DNA of 32,654 bases from Methylocystaceae bacterium (GTDB lineage: Bacteria > Pseudomonadota > Alphaproteobacteria > Rhizobiales > Beijerinckiaceae): positions 13,397-46,050 of the forward strand of contig PLAI01000130.1 in NCBI GenBank assembly GCA_003134075.1, in the 5' to 3' direction. Each line of letters opens with the position of its first letter. Position 1 is the first letter of the stretch. Position numbers and translations under genes: made by a program. This document shows, in pieces, positions 26,226 through 32,654 of this stretch. The notes beneath the pieces are model-generated. The model was not told where the DNA came from. It did no database searches and worked only from the letters and a program-made list of their open reading frames with translations.

Positions 26226-27623
26226 TCATCGTCTGCGGCCGCCGCCGCCCCTCATTCCGCCGCCGCCGTGGAACCCGCCTCCACCACCGCCGCCTCTGAA
26301 ACCTCCGCCGCCGCCGCCACCGCGAGGGACCCCTCCGCCTCCGCCCGGCCGGCCACCTCCGCTCGCGCCAATGCGGCTCGCCGCGCCGCGATTGCCGAAC
26401 GCCTGCGCTCCGGCCCCAAAATTAACGCCGCCAAATGCGGAATTCGGCGGCCTGACATTCGGACGCGGGCGCGCCGCCGGCCTGGAAGGGCCAGGGCGAT
26501 TAGCCGCCGGCCGTCGCTCCGACTGTGGAAGCTTGGTCGCGGGCCTATTGGCGATCGCCCCTCCGGCGCCAGGATTCGAAGGACGATTGTCGCCGGTCCG
26601 AAGCCCGTCCGGAACGGACGGTCGGCCCGCGCCTCCACCAGCCCCCGGTCGGTCGCCTCCTAGACCGGGACGATTCCCGCCAATGCCGGGGTGGCTTCCA
26701 AGGCCCGGCCTGTAGTGACCGGGATCAGGCCGCCAAGGCTTCAAATTGTTGCCGATGTTGACGTTGTTGCCGATGTTGACGTTGCCGCCGCCATAGACGG
26801 GTAGCCCGGGTCGCCAGCCGGGATAGGGCGCGCGCCAGCCCGAATAGCCGGGCCATATGGGAGGAAAAATCGCTCCCGTGCCCCAGTTCCAATAATTATT
26901 GTTCCACAGCGATCCGACGGCGATCGCCATTCCGAAGGTCAGAAGACCGGCGACCATCGCGCCAGCCATGGGATCATATACGGAGGCGGGATCATAGGAG
27001 GGTACATAAACCAGCGACGGGTCGGAGGGCTCGATGCTTACGAATTCGCGGTCTTCCTGCGCTTGCCCCGTGACCTTTTGCTCTTTTGTCGACCTGAGCG
27101 TTCCGGCCTTTTCCGCTTTCAGGCGGAGCCACTGAATAACGTCGGCCACATCTTGCGGCTGATTGACGATGGCGTCGCCGAGGTCCGTCGTCCAATCGAG
27201 ATCTTCATTGAGCTTCTTGATGACGGTTGGAAAACGCAAGAGCGCCTTCACCGAAGGGTCCCAGCTCTGAGCATCGGCGGCGGAGAAATCATTCTTGGCG
27301 GCGGCCGCCTTATTCTTGTCGAGCCAGCGTTGCGCCTGAACGATTTGCAACGGGTAGGCGGAAGCAGGCAAGACCTGCGCCAACAAAGCGTCGGGATAGA
27401 GCGCTATCGGCGCCAGCAGCTTCTCGAGTTCGGCTCGCGTGAACTTGTCTTCCACGACTGGCGCCGGCGCGATGGCGGCGCTCTGCTCGGCCGGCTCCGC
27501 CGACACGGTGGGCGGCTCTGGGTCAATCGCGAAGGAATGTTGGGGAGAGACGATCATCAGAAGACAGGCGAGGCCGCCGGTCAATTTTCTGCCGACAACA
27601 ACGTCTGTCTTTCTAACAGTCAT
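26226..27623 (-). CDS. DUF3300 domain protein, exported, with Gly/Arg-rich tail
   Basis: 465-aa protein. The N-terminus is a signal peptide (hydrophobic core GGLACLLMIVS). The DUF3300 domain follows at about 60-250: LEKLLAPIALYPDALLAQVL, QRWLDKNKAAAAKN, RFPTVIKKLNEDLDW and the VYVPSYDPASVYDP block. After a hydrophobic Gly/Trp/Asn segment the last ~190 residues are low complexity, rich in Gly, Pro and Arg and ending in long Gly runs. This suggests a disordered or surface-binding tail. Start ATG at 27623 with GAGGAA upstream. It is the first gene of the operon, divergent from the Crp/Fnr regulator across about 200 bp. Function unknown. Confidence 0.88.
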   Translation of the reverse strand: MTVRKTDVVVGRKLTGGLACLLMIVSPQHSFAIDPEPPTVSAEPAEQSAAIAPAPVVEDKFTRAELEKLLAPIALYPDALLAQVLPASAYPLQIVQAQRWLDKNKAAAAKNDFSAADAQSWDPSVKALLRFPTVIKKLNEDLDWTTDLGDAIVNQPQDVADVIQWLRLKAEKAGTLRSTKEQKVTGQAQEDREFVSIEPSDPSLVYVPSYDPASVYDPMAGAMVAGLLTFGMAIAVGSLWNNNYWNWGTGAIFPPIWPGYSGWRAPYPGWRPGLPVYGGGNVNIGNNVNIGNNLKPWRPDPGHYRPGLGSHPGIGGNRPGLGGDRPGAGGGAGRPSVPDGLRTGDNRPSNPGAGGAIANRPATKLPQSERRPAANRPGPSRPAARPRPNVRPPNSAFGGVNFGAGAQAFGNRGAASRIGASGGGRPGGGGGVPRGGGGGGGFRGGGGGGGFHGGGGMRGGGGRRR

Positions 27624-27825
27624 TCGATTTCCTCACCCAATTATTGGTTAGGCTGTGACGCCTTCGGATTCACTCGCGAGAACGCAGCACTGAATAACTC
27701 GCTTCGTCCGTTTTTCCCGACCTCGGGAATCTGAGTTCTCCGACTTGTTGCTCAGACTTGATCGCCATTGCATAACCCACCTCGCGAAGGCAGATTGTTC
27801 GCGGACGATCAGTTGGAGAAAATTT

Positions 27826-28530
27826 ATGTGTGAAATCGTCACGGCCCACGAAATTGTTCTCCGTCGGGGCTGGCTCAGCCTGACACCGCAATCATTTCAA
27901 CGCGACGTGCTGGATCGATGCTTTCTCGTAAGGTTTGAGGCAGGGGAGTTCATTTACGTGGTCGGCGATCCACCCGGCGGCATGTTTGGTTTGGTGTCCG
28001 GCGGGGTGAGCGTGTCGATCGCACCGGGAGAGCGCGGACCTTATTTTGCGCATTTCGCGCGGCCGGGGACTTGGATGGGAGAGGCGGCCGCCATCACGGG
28101 CCAATCCCGCCGAGTCGGACTTTCGGCAACGCGCGACACCGAGCTACTGCATCTTCCCTTGCAAGAAATCCGTGAAATCGTCGAGAAGAATCCGGAGGCA
28201 TGGAGGCTGTTCGCCCTCATAACGATCGGTCACCTCGATATGGCCATCGGGGCCAGCGACGATTTGATGATCCGTGATCACGTCAAGCGCTGCGTTGCCG
28301 TCCTGCTGCGTTTAGGAGGATGTCGACAGGCCTCCCCAGCTGATTTTTCACCAATCGAGGTCGATGTCAGTCAAGAGGAGATGGCCGTCCTCTCGAACGT
28401 CGCCAGAACCACGGCCGGGGCCGTCTTGCGCAAGCTCGAGGCTAGTGGCTGCATCGAGCAGTCCTACCGCCGCATTCGCATTCTGACGCCTGACGCGCTG
28501 AGGGGCATGCTGCAAGGCTCACAGACCTAG
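27826..28530 (+). CDS. Crp/Fnr family transcriptional regulator
   Basis: 234-aa regulator with an N-terminal cyclic-nucleotide-binding-like beta-barrel (about residues 20-115), a dimer helix (about 115-150) and a winged helix-turn-helix (181-220) containing VSQEEMAVLSNVARTTAGAV. It lacks the N-terminal cysteine cluster of Fnr, so it is not an obvious [4Fe-4S] oxygen sensor, and its ligand is unknown. I use the ATG at 27826 with GGAG 8 nt upstream; a frame extending back to 27745 is less likely. It is transcribed divergently from the DUF3300 operon and is a candidate regulator of it. I found no clear Crp/Fnr half-site pair (TGTGA or TTGAT with its inverted partner) in the shared intergenic region. 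Confidence 0.88.
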   Translation: MCEIVTAHEIVLRRGWLSLTPQSFQRDVLDRCFLVRFEAGEFIYVVGDPPGGMFGLVSGGVSVSIAPGERGPYFAHFARPGTWMGEAAAITGQSRRVGLSATRDTELLHLPLQEIREIVEKNPEAWRLFALITIGHLDMAIGASDDLMIRDHVKRCVAVLLRLGGCRQASPADFSPIEVDVSQEEMAVLSNVARTTAGAVLRKLEASGCIEQSYRRIRILTPDALRGMLQGSQT

Positions 28531-28560
28531 TTAAAAGTCCTCTTATGATGCTGTGGACGG

Positions 28561-28605
28561 CTCTCCGCCCCCGCGGGAGAGTGATCTCCTGCTGAGCAGG
28601 AGGAG
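28561..28605 (+). promoter_or_regulatory. Two hairpins upstream of the transposase start, the second sequestering its Shine-Dalgarno
   Basis: Hairpin 1: CTCTCC (28561-28566) pairs with GGAGAG (28576-28581). Hairpin 2: CTCCTGC (28586-28592) pairs with GCAGGAG (28596-28602) around a TGA loop. The strong Shine-Dalgarno AGGAGGAG (28598-28605) of the transposase lies partly inside the second stem, which would limit translation. Such arrangements are known in several insertion sequences as protection against outside transcription. Confidence 0.55.
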
Positions 28606-29086
28606 CGAATCATGGCTGAGGTGGTCACGATCGGATTGGATATCGCGAAATCGGTTTTTCAGGTGCATGGCATAGATGCCGCTGGCGCCGTTGTCTTGCG
28701 CCGGCAGGTTCGTCGGGCGCATTTATTACTGTTCTTTGCAAAGCAGCCCAAATGTTTGATTGGCATTGAGGCTTGCGCAAGCGCTCACTACTGGGGGCGG
28801 GAACTCAGCAAATTGGGCCACCAAGTGCGACTAATGCCGCCGCGCTACGTGAAGCCATACGTTAAGCGGCAGAAGAACGACACGGCGGACGCCGAGGCGA
28901 TCCGCGAAGCGGTTACACGGCCGACGATGCGCTTCGTCGAGATCAAGAGCCCAGAACAGCAGAGCGTCATGGTTCTGCATCGAACGCGGATGATGCTGAT
29001 GCGCCAGCGCACACAGTTGTCAAATGCGATCCGCGCTCACGTGGCCGAGTTTGGCCTTGTCGCTCCTATTGGCCGGGAAGGGTTAC
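28561..29086 (+). mobile_element. Remnant of an IS110-family insertion sequence
   Basis: Contains the 5' leader and about the first half of an IS110-family transposase gene. The right half and right end are missing. IS110 elements lack classical terminal inverted repeats, so the left boundary is only approximate, somewhere after the regulator stop at 28530. The right boundary is placed where transposase similarity ends, just after the GREGL motif. Confidence 0.7.
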
Positions 29087-29110
29087 AGAATGCCCAACAT
29101 TGCCGCGCGC

Positions 29111-29163
29111 CATCCCCCGCGCGCGAAGCAGCGTCAAAGGTTATCTTGACATTCCCCGCGCGC
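29111..29163 (+). repeat. Pair of 14-bp direct repeats, one inside a promoter
   Basis: CATCCCCCGCGCGC (29111-29124) and CATTCCCCGCGCGC (29150-29163) match at 13 of 14 positions and are offset by 39 bp. The second fills most of the spacer of the promoter at 29146-29174. Candidate binding sites for one regulator. Confidence 0.5.
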
Positions 29164-29174
29164 ATTGGTAAATA
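29146..29174 (+). promoter_or_regulatory. Near-consensus sigma-70 promoter upstream of the orphan ORF
   Basis: TTGACA (29146-29151), 17-bp spacer, TAAATA (29169-29174). Expected start near 29181, about 95 nt before the ORF at 29277. It is the best promoter in the window, immediately downstream of the transposase remnant. Confidence 0.65.
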
Positions 29175-29276
29175 TTCACGATATAGATACCCGCCAAAAG
29201 GACAGTAATTACCTATTGGTTGTCAGTTATATCTCCCTTGAACCGCTGTCAAATCATGACTAGGAAAGGGAATAAC

Positions 29277-29597
29277 ATGCGATCATCTCGAATTCTCGCC
29301 TCTACTCGTGAAGACGACGGAACCCTCTCCGCGTCTTTTCTCGACACGTTCATTGTCCCGGACGATTGTCTCCCGACTGGCTATGACACACTCCCACCGT
29401 TCACGGCGAAGCACATGCCCGCCGCGCTGGATTTGATGGCCGACGCGATTGGCGGATGGGCGGACGAGGAAGCCGACCCTAAGGCAGACCTTATGCCGCA
29501 CCTCGCGCCTTGTCCTGTGGTGGTGGTGGTGGTGGCCACGGTGGTTGGTGGGAGAGGAGACCCCGATAGAGACAGAGCACCTTGCGCGGTGCTTTAG
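29277..29597 (+). CDS. Orphan hypothetical protein, 106 aa, unrecognised
   Basis: I do not recognise this protein. The ATG at 29277 is preceded by AGGAAAGGG 7 nt away, and a near-consensus promoter lies about 100 bp upstream, so expression is plausible. The first ~78 residues are acidic and hydrophilic (SFLDTFIVPDDCLPTGYDTL, LMADAIGGWADEEADPKADL). Then a (TGG)6 microsatellite is read as a run of valines followed by ATVVGG and a short basic tail. A frame change at the microsatellite would replace the Val run with Trp or Gly runs. It sits between an IS110 remnant and tRNA-Ser, with no linked partner genes. It could be a horizontally acquired gene, a truncated 5' end, or a chance ORF. Confidence 0.45.
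   Translation: MRSSRILASTREDDGTLSASFLDTFIVPDDCLPTGYDTLPPFTAKHMPAALDLMADAIGGWADEEADPKADLMPHLAPCPVVVVVVATVVGGRGDPDRDRAPCAVL
29518..29535. repeat. (TGG)6 microsatellite
   Basis: Six perfect tandem TGG units inside the 3' part of the orphan ORF, followed by a further GGTGGTTGGTGGG-like G-rich tract. Triplet slippage would change the residue-run length; other indels would shift the frame. Confidence 0.9.
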
Positions 29598-29886
29598 GCC
29601 CTACCCTAAGCAGTCCATCAGGTTCGCCACTGGTCGCCGATGTTGGACGCCTACCACCCGCTCACCTGCATTGAGGTTTGCCTTAGGTCGGCACCCTGAG
29701 GGGATGACGGCGGAGGCAGGAACACCCACAGGACGCTCATCCGAGGACTCACTGACCACCACGACCATAGACCAGCATCAGGCCCATAAGGTGCGCTAGC
29801 GTGAGGGGTATAATGTGAGGGGTAGCGGCGCTTGGGGCTGCTTGCAACTAACTGAAAGTATTGCTTGTTGCGGCGTGAATTAGAGA
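29598..29886. other. Gene-free stretch between the orphan ORF and tRNA-Ser
   Basis: About 290 bp without a supported gene. Contains the direct repeat pair at 29801-29824, listed separately. No terminator was recognised for either the orphan ORF or the tRNA gene. Confidence 0.4.
29801..29824. repeat. 10-bp direct repeat pair around a TATAAT
   Basis: GTGAGGGGTA occurs at 29801-29810 and 29815-29824, separated by TAAT, so a perfect TATAAT (29809-29814) is formed at the junction. No good -35 lies upstream, so promoter activity is doubtful. Located about 60 bp beyond the 3' end of tRNA-Ser. Confidence 0.6.
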
Positions 29887-29976
29887 TGGCGGAGGAGGCG
29901 GGATTCGAACCCGCGATACGGTTTCCCGTATACACACTTTCCAGGCGTGCGCCTTCAACCACTCGGCCACCCCTCC
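29887..29976 (-). tRNA. tRNA-Ser(GGA)
   Basis: 90-nt serine tRNA with encoded CCA. The acceptor stem is GGAGGGG paired with CTCCTCC, with one G-U pair. The anticodon loop CTGGAAA lies in a CACGC/GTGTG stem and gives anticodon GGA. A long variable arm, TACGG-GAAA-CCGTA, is typical of class II serine tRNAs, and the T arm is GCGGG-TTCGAAT-CCCGC. The 3' end faces the IS110 remnant and orphan ORF, the usual side for tRNA-targeted integration. No duplicated 3' end was found to prove an island. Confidence 0.96.
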
Positions 29977-29995
29977 GCGCGGGCTTTCGCCCAAG

Positions 29996-30046
29996 GCGTT
30001 CGTTGCGAACGCGAGCGCACTATATTCAGACGCCCGCCAGTTGCAA
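29996..30046 (-). promoter_or_regulatory. Promoter of tRNA-Ser with an inverted repeat at the start site
   Basis: Minus strand: -35 TTGCAA (30041-30046), 16-bp spacer, -10 TATAGT (30019-30024), expected start near 30012. A perfect 7-bp inverted repeat, GCGTTCG-TTG-CGAACGC (29996-30012), begins at that point and would fold in the 5' leader, followed by a GGGC-GAAA-GCCC tetraloop hairpin just before the mature tRNA. Confidence 0.55.
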
Positions 30047-30161
30047 ATGTTTCCATGCGGCGGACCGATCAAACTCGCCAAAACCCGCTCGCGGGCCGCC
30101 GTGGACAGGCGCGTCTCCCGCGCGTATAGTCGAGACTTCGCCGCTCGCGCTCGCCCTGGTC

Positions 30162-30482
30162 ATGCTTCGATTGTTGATTCGTTTCACGGGCCTCGCGCTG
30201 TTGGCGGGGGGCTTCGTCGCTCTCGTCGTCGACGGCACGCGCTCTCTCGCGGGCGGCAGCTTTTATGTGACGACGCTGGGATCGGTCCTGCAGGCGCTAG
30301 GGCCGGCCGCTTTTCAGGCGCTGCGCTCGGCGGTCCTCTCCCGCTTGCCGACCTTCGTTTGGGATCCCCTGCTGGTCTTTCTGCTGATGACGCCGGTCGG
30401 CGTCGCCTTGTGCGGCCTCGGCGCGGCATTCATCGTGCTTAGCCACAAACATCACGCTCTCGTGGGCTATCCGCCGGATTAG
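30162..30482 (+). CDS. Small membrane protein of a conserved rhizobial type, function unknown
   Basis: 106 aa with two hydrophobic segments: residues about 3-22 ([20 protein letters not shown]) and about 68-94 (around [20 protein letters not shown]). The DGTRSLAG motif follows the first, and a helix with [10 protein letters not shown] precedes the second. I recall similar small two-helix proteins in Rhizobiales genomes with no assigned function. I use the ATG at 30162; the longer open frame upstream (from 29865) passes through the antisense of tRNA-Ser and is not coding. It reads toward the msrA gene 113 bp downstream, which has its own good ribosome binding site. Confidence 0.75.
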   Translation: MLRLLIRFTGLALLAGGFVALVVDGTRSLAGGSFYVTTLGSVLQALGPAAFQALRSAVLSRLPTFVWDPLLVFLLMTPVGVALCGLGAAFIVLSHKHHALVGYPPD

Positions 30483-30595
30483 GTCAGCGCGCCCTCCGCG
30501 CGGCCGCGTTCGCGGAAAAAGGGACCGCTTGGCGATCGCGGGGATCGCCCATATCTATCCCACCTGAGCGTTCGACCAGCCCTGGGAGGTGAACC

Positions 30596-31453
30596 ATGCC
30601 CGCATTTGATTGGCTTTTTGAACCGGCGGCGCCGCCGCCGGATCGACCGACGCCGGTCTTCCATGGCGCGCGTCACTTTGTCATGGGCAGGCCGCTCGAC
30701 CCGCCATTTCCCGCGACGACGGAGCGCGTGCTGTTCGGAATGGGCTGTTTTTGGGGCGCGGAACGAAAGTTCTGGCAAGCGGGAGAAGGGATTTACGTCA
30801 CGGCGGTGGGCTATGCCGGCGGAAAAACGCAAAATCCGACCTATCGAGATGTTTGCACGGGACGAACTGGCCATGCCGAGGTCGTCTTGGTCGTTTACGA
30901 TCCCGCGGTTTCGTCGTTCGAGCGGCTGTTGCGCTTATTCTGGGAAAGCCACGATCCCACCCAGGGGATGCGCCAGGGCAATGATGTCGGCGCGCAATAT
31001 CGCTCGGCGATTTTCGCCTATTCCGCCGCCCAGTTGGACGAGGCGCAAGCTTCGCGCGCCGCCTATCAGGACGCCGCGGTCGAGGCGGAGGTGATTCCGT
31101 TCATCGACGACATGGCGGCGGCCTACGCGTGGGCGGACCTCGCCGTCTGCCGCGCCGGCGCCATGACCATTGCCGAGTTGGAGGCGGCCGGCCTGGGCGC
31201 GCTGCTGGTGCCGCTGCCCACGGCCACCGACGACCACCAGACCAAGAATGCCGAGACGATGGCGGCCGCGGGCGCCGGGCGCGTGCTGCAGGAACGCGAC
31301 ATGACGCCCGACACGTTGGGCGCCTGCATCGCCGATCTCACGGCGGACCGCGAGCGGCTGCTGCGGATGGCCGAGGCTTCCCGCCGCCTGCGGGTGATCG
31401 AAGCCGCGGCGCAGGTCGCAGACCTGTGCCTGGCCGCCGGAGCGCCGGCATGA
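30596..31453 (+). CDS. Chimeric frame: MsrA N-terminal 160 residues joined to MurG C-terminal 125 residues
   Basis: Residues 1-160 are peptide-methionine (S)-S-oxide reductase of alphaproteobacterial style: [14 protein letters not shown] with catalytic Cys51, [16 protein letters not shown] and [19 protein letters not shown]. The expected C-terminal ~55 residues (ending ...DYHQQYL...) are missing. At about residue 160 (nt ~31076) it becomes the C-terminal third of a gammaproteobacterial Mur[31 protein letters not shown] and DDHQTKNAE. The join happens to keep the frame open. Start ATG at 30596 has GGGAGGTG upstream. MsrA repairs oxidised methionine; MurG makes lipid II. Fusing half of each has no functional logic, so I read this as a contig join rather than a gene fusion. 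Confidence 0.85.
   Translation: MPAFDWLFEPAAPPPDRPTPVFHGARHFVMGRPLDPPFPATTERVLFGMGCFWGAERKFWQAGEGIYVTAVGYAGGKTQNPTYRDVCTGRTGHAEVVLVVYDPAVSSFERLLRLFWESHDPTQGMRQGNDVGAQYRSAIFAYSAAQLDEAQASRAAYQDAAVEAEVIPFIDDMAAAYAWADLAVCRAGAMTIAELEAAGLGALLVPLPTATDDHQTKNAETMAAAGAGRVLQERDMTPDTLGACIADLTADRERLLRMAEASRRLRVIEAAAQVADLCLAAGAPA
31070..31082. other. Probable chimeric junction (alphaproteobacterial left, gammaproteobacterial right)
   Basis: Homology switches from MsrA to MurG within the [12 protein letters not shown] segment. Left of it the genes look alphaproteobacterial; right of it murG and murC resemble Gammaproteobacteria, possibly near Xanthomonadales. The exact breakpoint cannot be fixed without both parent sequences. 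Confidence 0.75.
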
Positions 31454-32654
31454 GCCATCCCATGAGTCACCGGCTGAGCGATCGGATGCGCCGCATCCAG
31501 ACCATCCACCTGGTCGGCATCGGCGGCAGCGGCATGAGCGGCATCGCCGAGGTGCTCCTCAACCTGGGCTACGATGTGCGCGGCTCCGACCTCAAGGGCA
31601 ACGCCGTCACCGAGCGGCTGGCGCGGCTCGGCGCGAGAGTCTTCATCGGCCACTCGGCGCAGAACCTGGGCAACGCCGACGTCGTCGTGGTCTCGACCGC
31701 CGTCAGCCGCGCCAACCCGGAAGTGGCGGCTGCGCTGGCGAACCGCATTCCCGTGGTACCGCGCGCCGAAATGCTGGGCGAGCTGATGCGGTTTCGCTAT
31801 TCGGTCGCGGTGGCCGGGACCCATGGCAAGACCACCACGACCAGCCTGGTGGCGAGCGCTCTGGCGGAAGGCGGGCTCGACCCGACCTTCGTCATCGGCG
31901 GGCGGCTCAAGAGCGCCGACAGCAATGCGCGCCTGGGCGCGGGCCGGTATCTGGTCGCCGAGGCCGACGAGAGCGATGCCTCGTTCATGCACCTGCAGCC
32001 GATGATCGCGATCGTCACCAACATCGACAATGACCACCTCGCCACGCACGAGGGAGATTTCTCCCGGCTCAAGCAGAGTTTCGTGGATTTTCTGCACAAC
32101 CTGCCGTTCTACGGCCTCGCCGTGTTGTGCGCAGACGACGAGTGCGTCCGCAGCATCTACGACGCCGTCGGCCGGCCCTTCGTCACGTATGGGTTCGCCG
32201 AGGGCACGGACATCCGTGCGGTCAACGTGGTGCGCGCCGGCCTGCAGTCGCGATTCCAGGCGCTGCGCACCGGATTCCCGCCGCTCGACCTGACGATCAA
32301 CCTGCCGGGACGGCACAACGTGTTGAATTCGCTGGCGGCGGTCGCGGTCGCCACTGAGCTCGGCATCGCCGATACCGCCATCCAGAAGGCGCTGGCCAAT
32401 TTCCAGGGCATCAGCCGGCGCCTGCAGCAGATCGGCGAGATCGCCTGGGCGGGCGGCCGCGCCCTGGTCATCGACGACTACGGCCACCACCCCACCGAAA
32501 TCCGCGCCACTTTGGACGCCGCGCGGTTGTGCGGCTTCCGGCGCGTCCATGTGCTGTTCCAGCCGCACCGTTACACGCGCACGTTCCACCTGATGGAGGA
32601 ATTCGCGGGGGCGTTCAACCAGGCCGACAGCCTGTTCGTGATGGATATCTACGC
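31450..32654 (+). CDS. murC: UDP-N-acetylmuramate--L-alanine ligase (partial, C-terminus beyond right edge)
   Basis: First ~401 residues of MurC, the cytoplasmic ligase that adds L-alanine to UDP-MurNAc in peptidoglycan synthesis. Visible: the N-terminal UDP-binding [15 protein letters not shown] (22-36), ATP loop GTHGKTTT (123-130), [10 protein letters not shown], and [20 protein letters not shown] followed by [14 protein letters not shown], a form I associate with Gammaproteobacteria. DYGHHPTEI and FQPHRYTRT follow near the window end. The ATG at 31450 overlaps the murG stop as ATGA, the usual dcw-cluster coupling; an ATG at 31462 is an alternative. murG-murC order fits the division/cell-wall cluster. 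It belongs to the segment right of the chimeric junction. Confidence 0.95.
   Translation, partial: MSHPMSHRLSDRMRRIQTIHLVGIGGSGMSGIAEVLLNLGYDVRGSDLKGNAVTERLARLGARVFIGHSAQNLGNADVVVVSTAVSRANPEVAAALANRIPVVPRAEMLGELMRFRYSVAVAGTHGKTTTTSLVASALAEGGLDPTFVIGGRLKSADSNARLGAGRYLVAEADESDASFMHLQPMIAIVTNIDNDHLATHEGDFSRLKQSFVDFLHNLPFYGLAVLCADDECVRSIYDAVGRPFVTYGFAEGTDIRAVNVVRAGLQSRFQALRTGFPPLDLTINLPGRHNVLNSLAAVAVATELGIADTAIQKALANFQGISRRLQQIGEIAWAGGRALVIDDYGHHPTEIRATLDAARLCGFRRVHVLFQPHRYTRTFHLMEEFAGAFNQADSLFVMDIY

Larger units (their letters stand above)
28612..29208 (+). pseudogene. IS110-family transposase, 3' truncated
   Basis: The N-terminal RuvC-like DEDD domain is intact: TIGLDIAKSVFQVHG with Asp10, CLIGIEACASAHYWG with Glu53, and KNDTADAEAIREAV with Asp90 and Asp93. 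After APIGREGL (about residue 158) homology ends and the frame runs about 40 unrelated codons to a stop at 29206-29208. Full-length relatives are about 330-400 aa, so the C-terminal Tnp domain with the catalytic serine is absent and the protein cannot recombine DNA alone. Start ATG at 28612 with AGGAGGAG upstream. Translation into the flanking sequence could yield a truncated DNA/RNA-binding peptide, but decay is the simpler reading. Confidence 0.85.

Noticed and set aside
29706-29718. GGCGGAGG-like match to the tRNA-Ser 3' end as an attachment site
   Set aside because: Only about 9 bases match in a G-rich context; too short to be an att duplication.
29865-30161. N-terminal extension of the small membrane protein reading [16 protein letters not shown]
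   Set aside because: This is the antisense translation of tRNA-Ser, a frequent annotation artefact. The true start is the ATG at 30162.
31123-32589. 488-codon minus-strand ORF
   Set aside because: Antisense shadow of murG/murC.
1-32654. CRISPR array or defence island
   Set aside because: No regularly spaced repeats, cas, restriction-modification or toxin-antitoxin genes were seen.

Overview
The window reads as about 31 kb of a GC-rich alphaproteobacterial chromosome, most likely Hyphomicrobiales/Rhizobiales and possibly a methylotroph relative (Beijerinckiaceae or Methylocystaceae). Protein-level resemblance recalled from memory supports this, not a database search: an SUV3-like helicase, a short phasin, a small rhizobial-type membrane protein and an alphaproteobacterial MsrA N-terminus. 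From about 31,076 to the right edge the sequence switches to a murG-murC cell-wall segment of gammaproteobacterial type. It enters in the middle of msrA, so the contig is probably chimeric at that point.

Layout. 1-2650 (-): SUV3-like helicase running off the left edge. 3087-7914 (-): stress operon prkA-yeaH-spoVR, with ATGA coupling between the last two. 8417-12691 (+): a 1424-residue hybrid histidine kinase with two complete kinase cores and three receiver domains. 12935-16286 (+): pyruvate decarboxylase and NAD-type malic enzyme, followed directly by a 5' fragment of fumarase C. 17114-20299 (-): a frameshifted methyltransferase, an MFS carrier and FMN-dependent L-lactate dehydrogenase. Together these two opposed blocks form a pyruvate node: malate to pyruvate, lactate to pyruvate, and pyruvate to acetaldehyde.

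20752-21292 (-): phasin gene with a clear promoter and terminator, pointing to polyhydroxyalkanoate storage. 21439-27623 (-): a probable four-gene envelope operon, DUF3300 - DUF2950 - intact arylsulfatase - broken second sulfatase, read away from a divergent Crp/Fnr-type regulator (27826-28530, +). 28561-29886: accessory patch beside tRNA-Ser(GGA), with an IS110-family transposase remnant, a near-consensus promoter, an orphan ORF, direct repeats and a TGG microsatellite. 30162-31076 (+): small membrane protein and truncated msrA.

At least four genes are broken: methyltransferase (5-bp duplication), second sulfatase (frameshift and short C-terminus), fumC (only the first ~59 codons) and the transposase (3' truncated). 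Together with the msrA/murG junction this suggests either a decaying accessory region or an assembly with some indel and join errors. The two explanations cannot be separated from sequence alone. No CRISPR array, phage module or convincing new defence system is visible. The strongest candidates for something undescribed are the tandem double-kinase protein, the DUF3300/DUF2950/sulfatase operon, and the orphan promoter-ORF unit next to tRNA-Ser.
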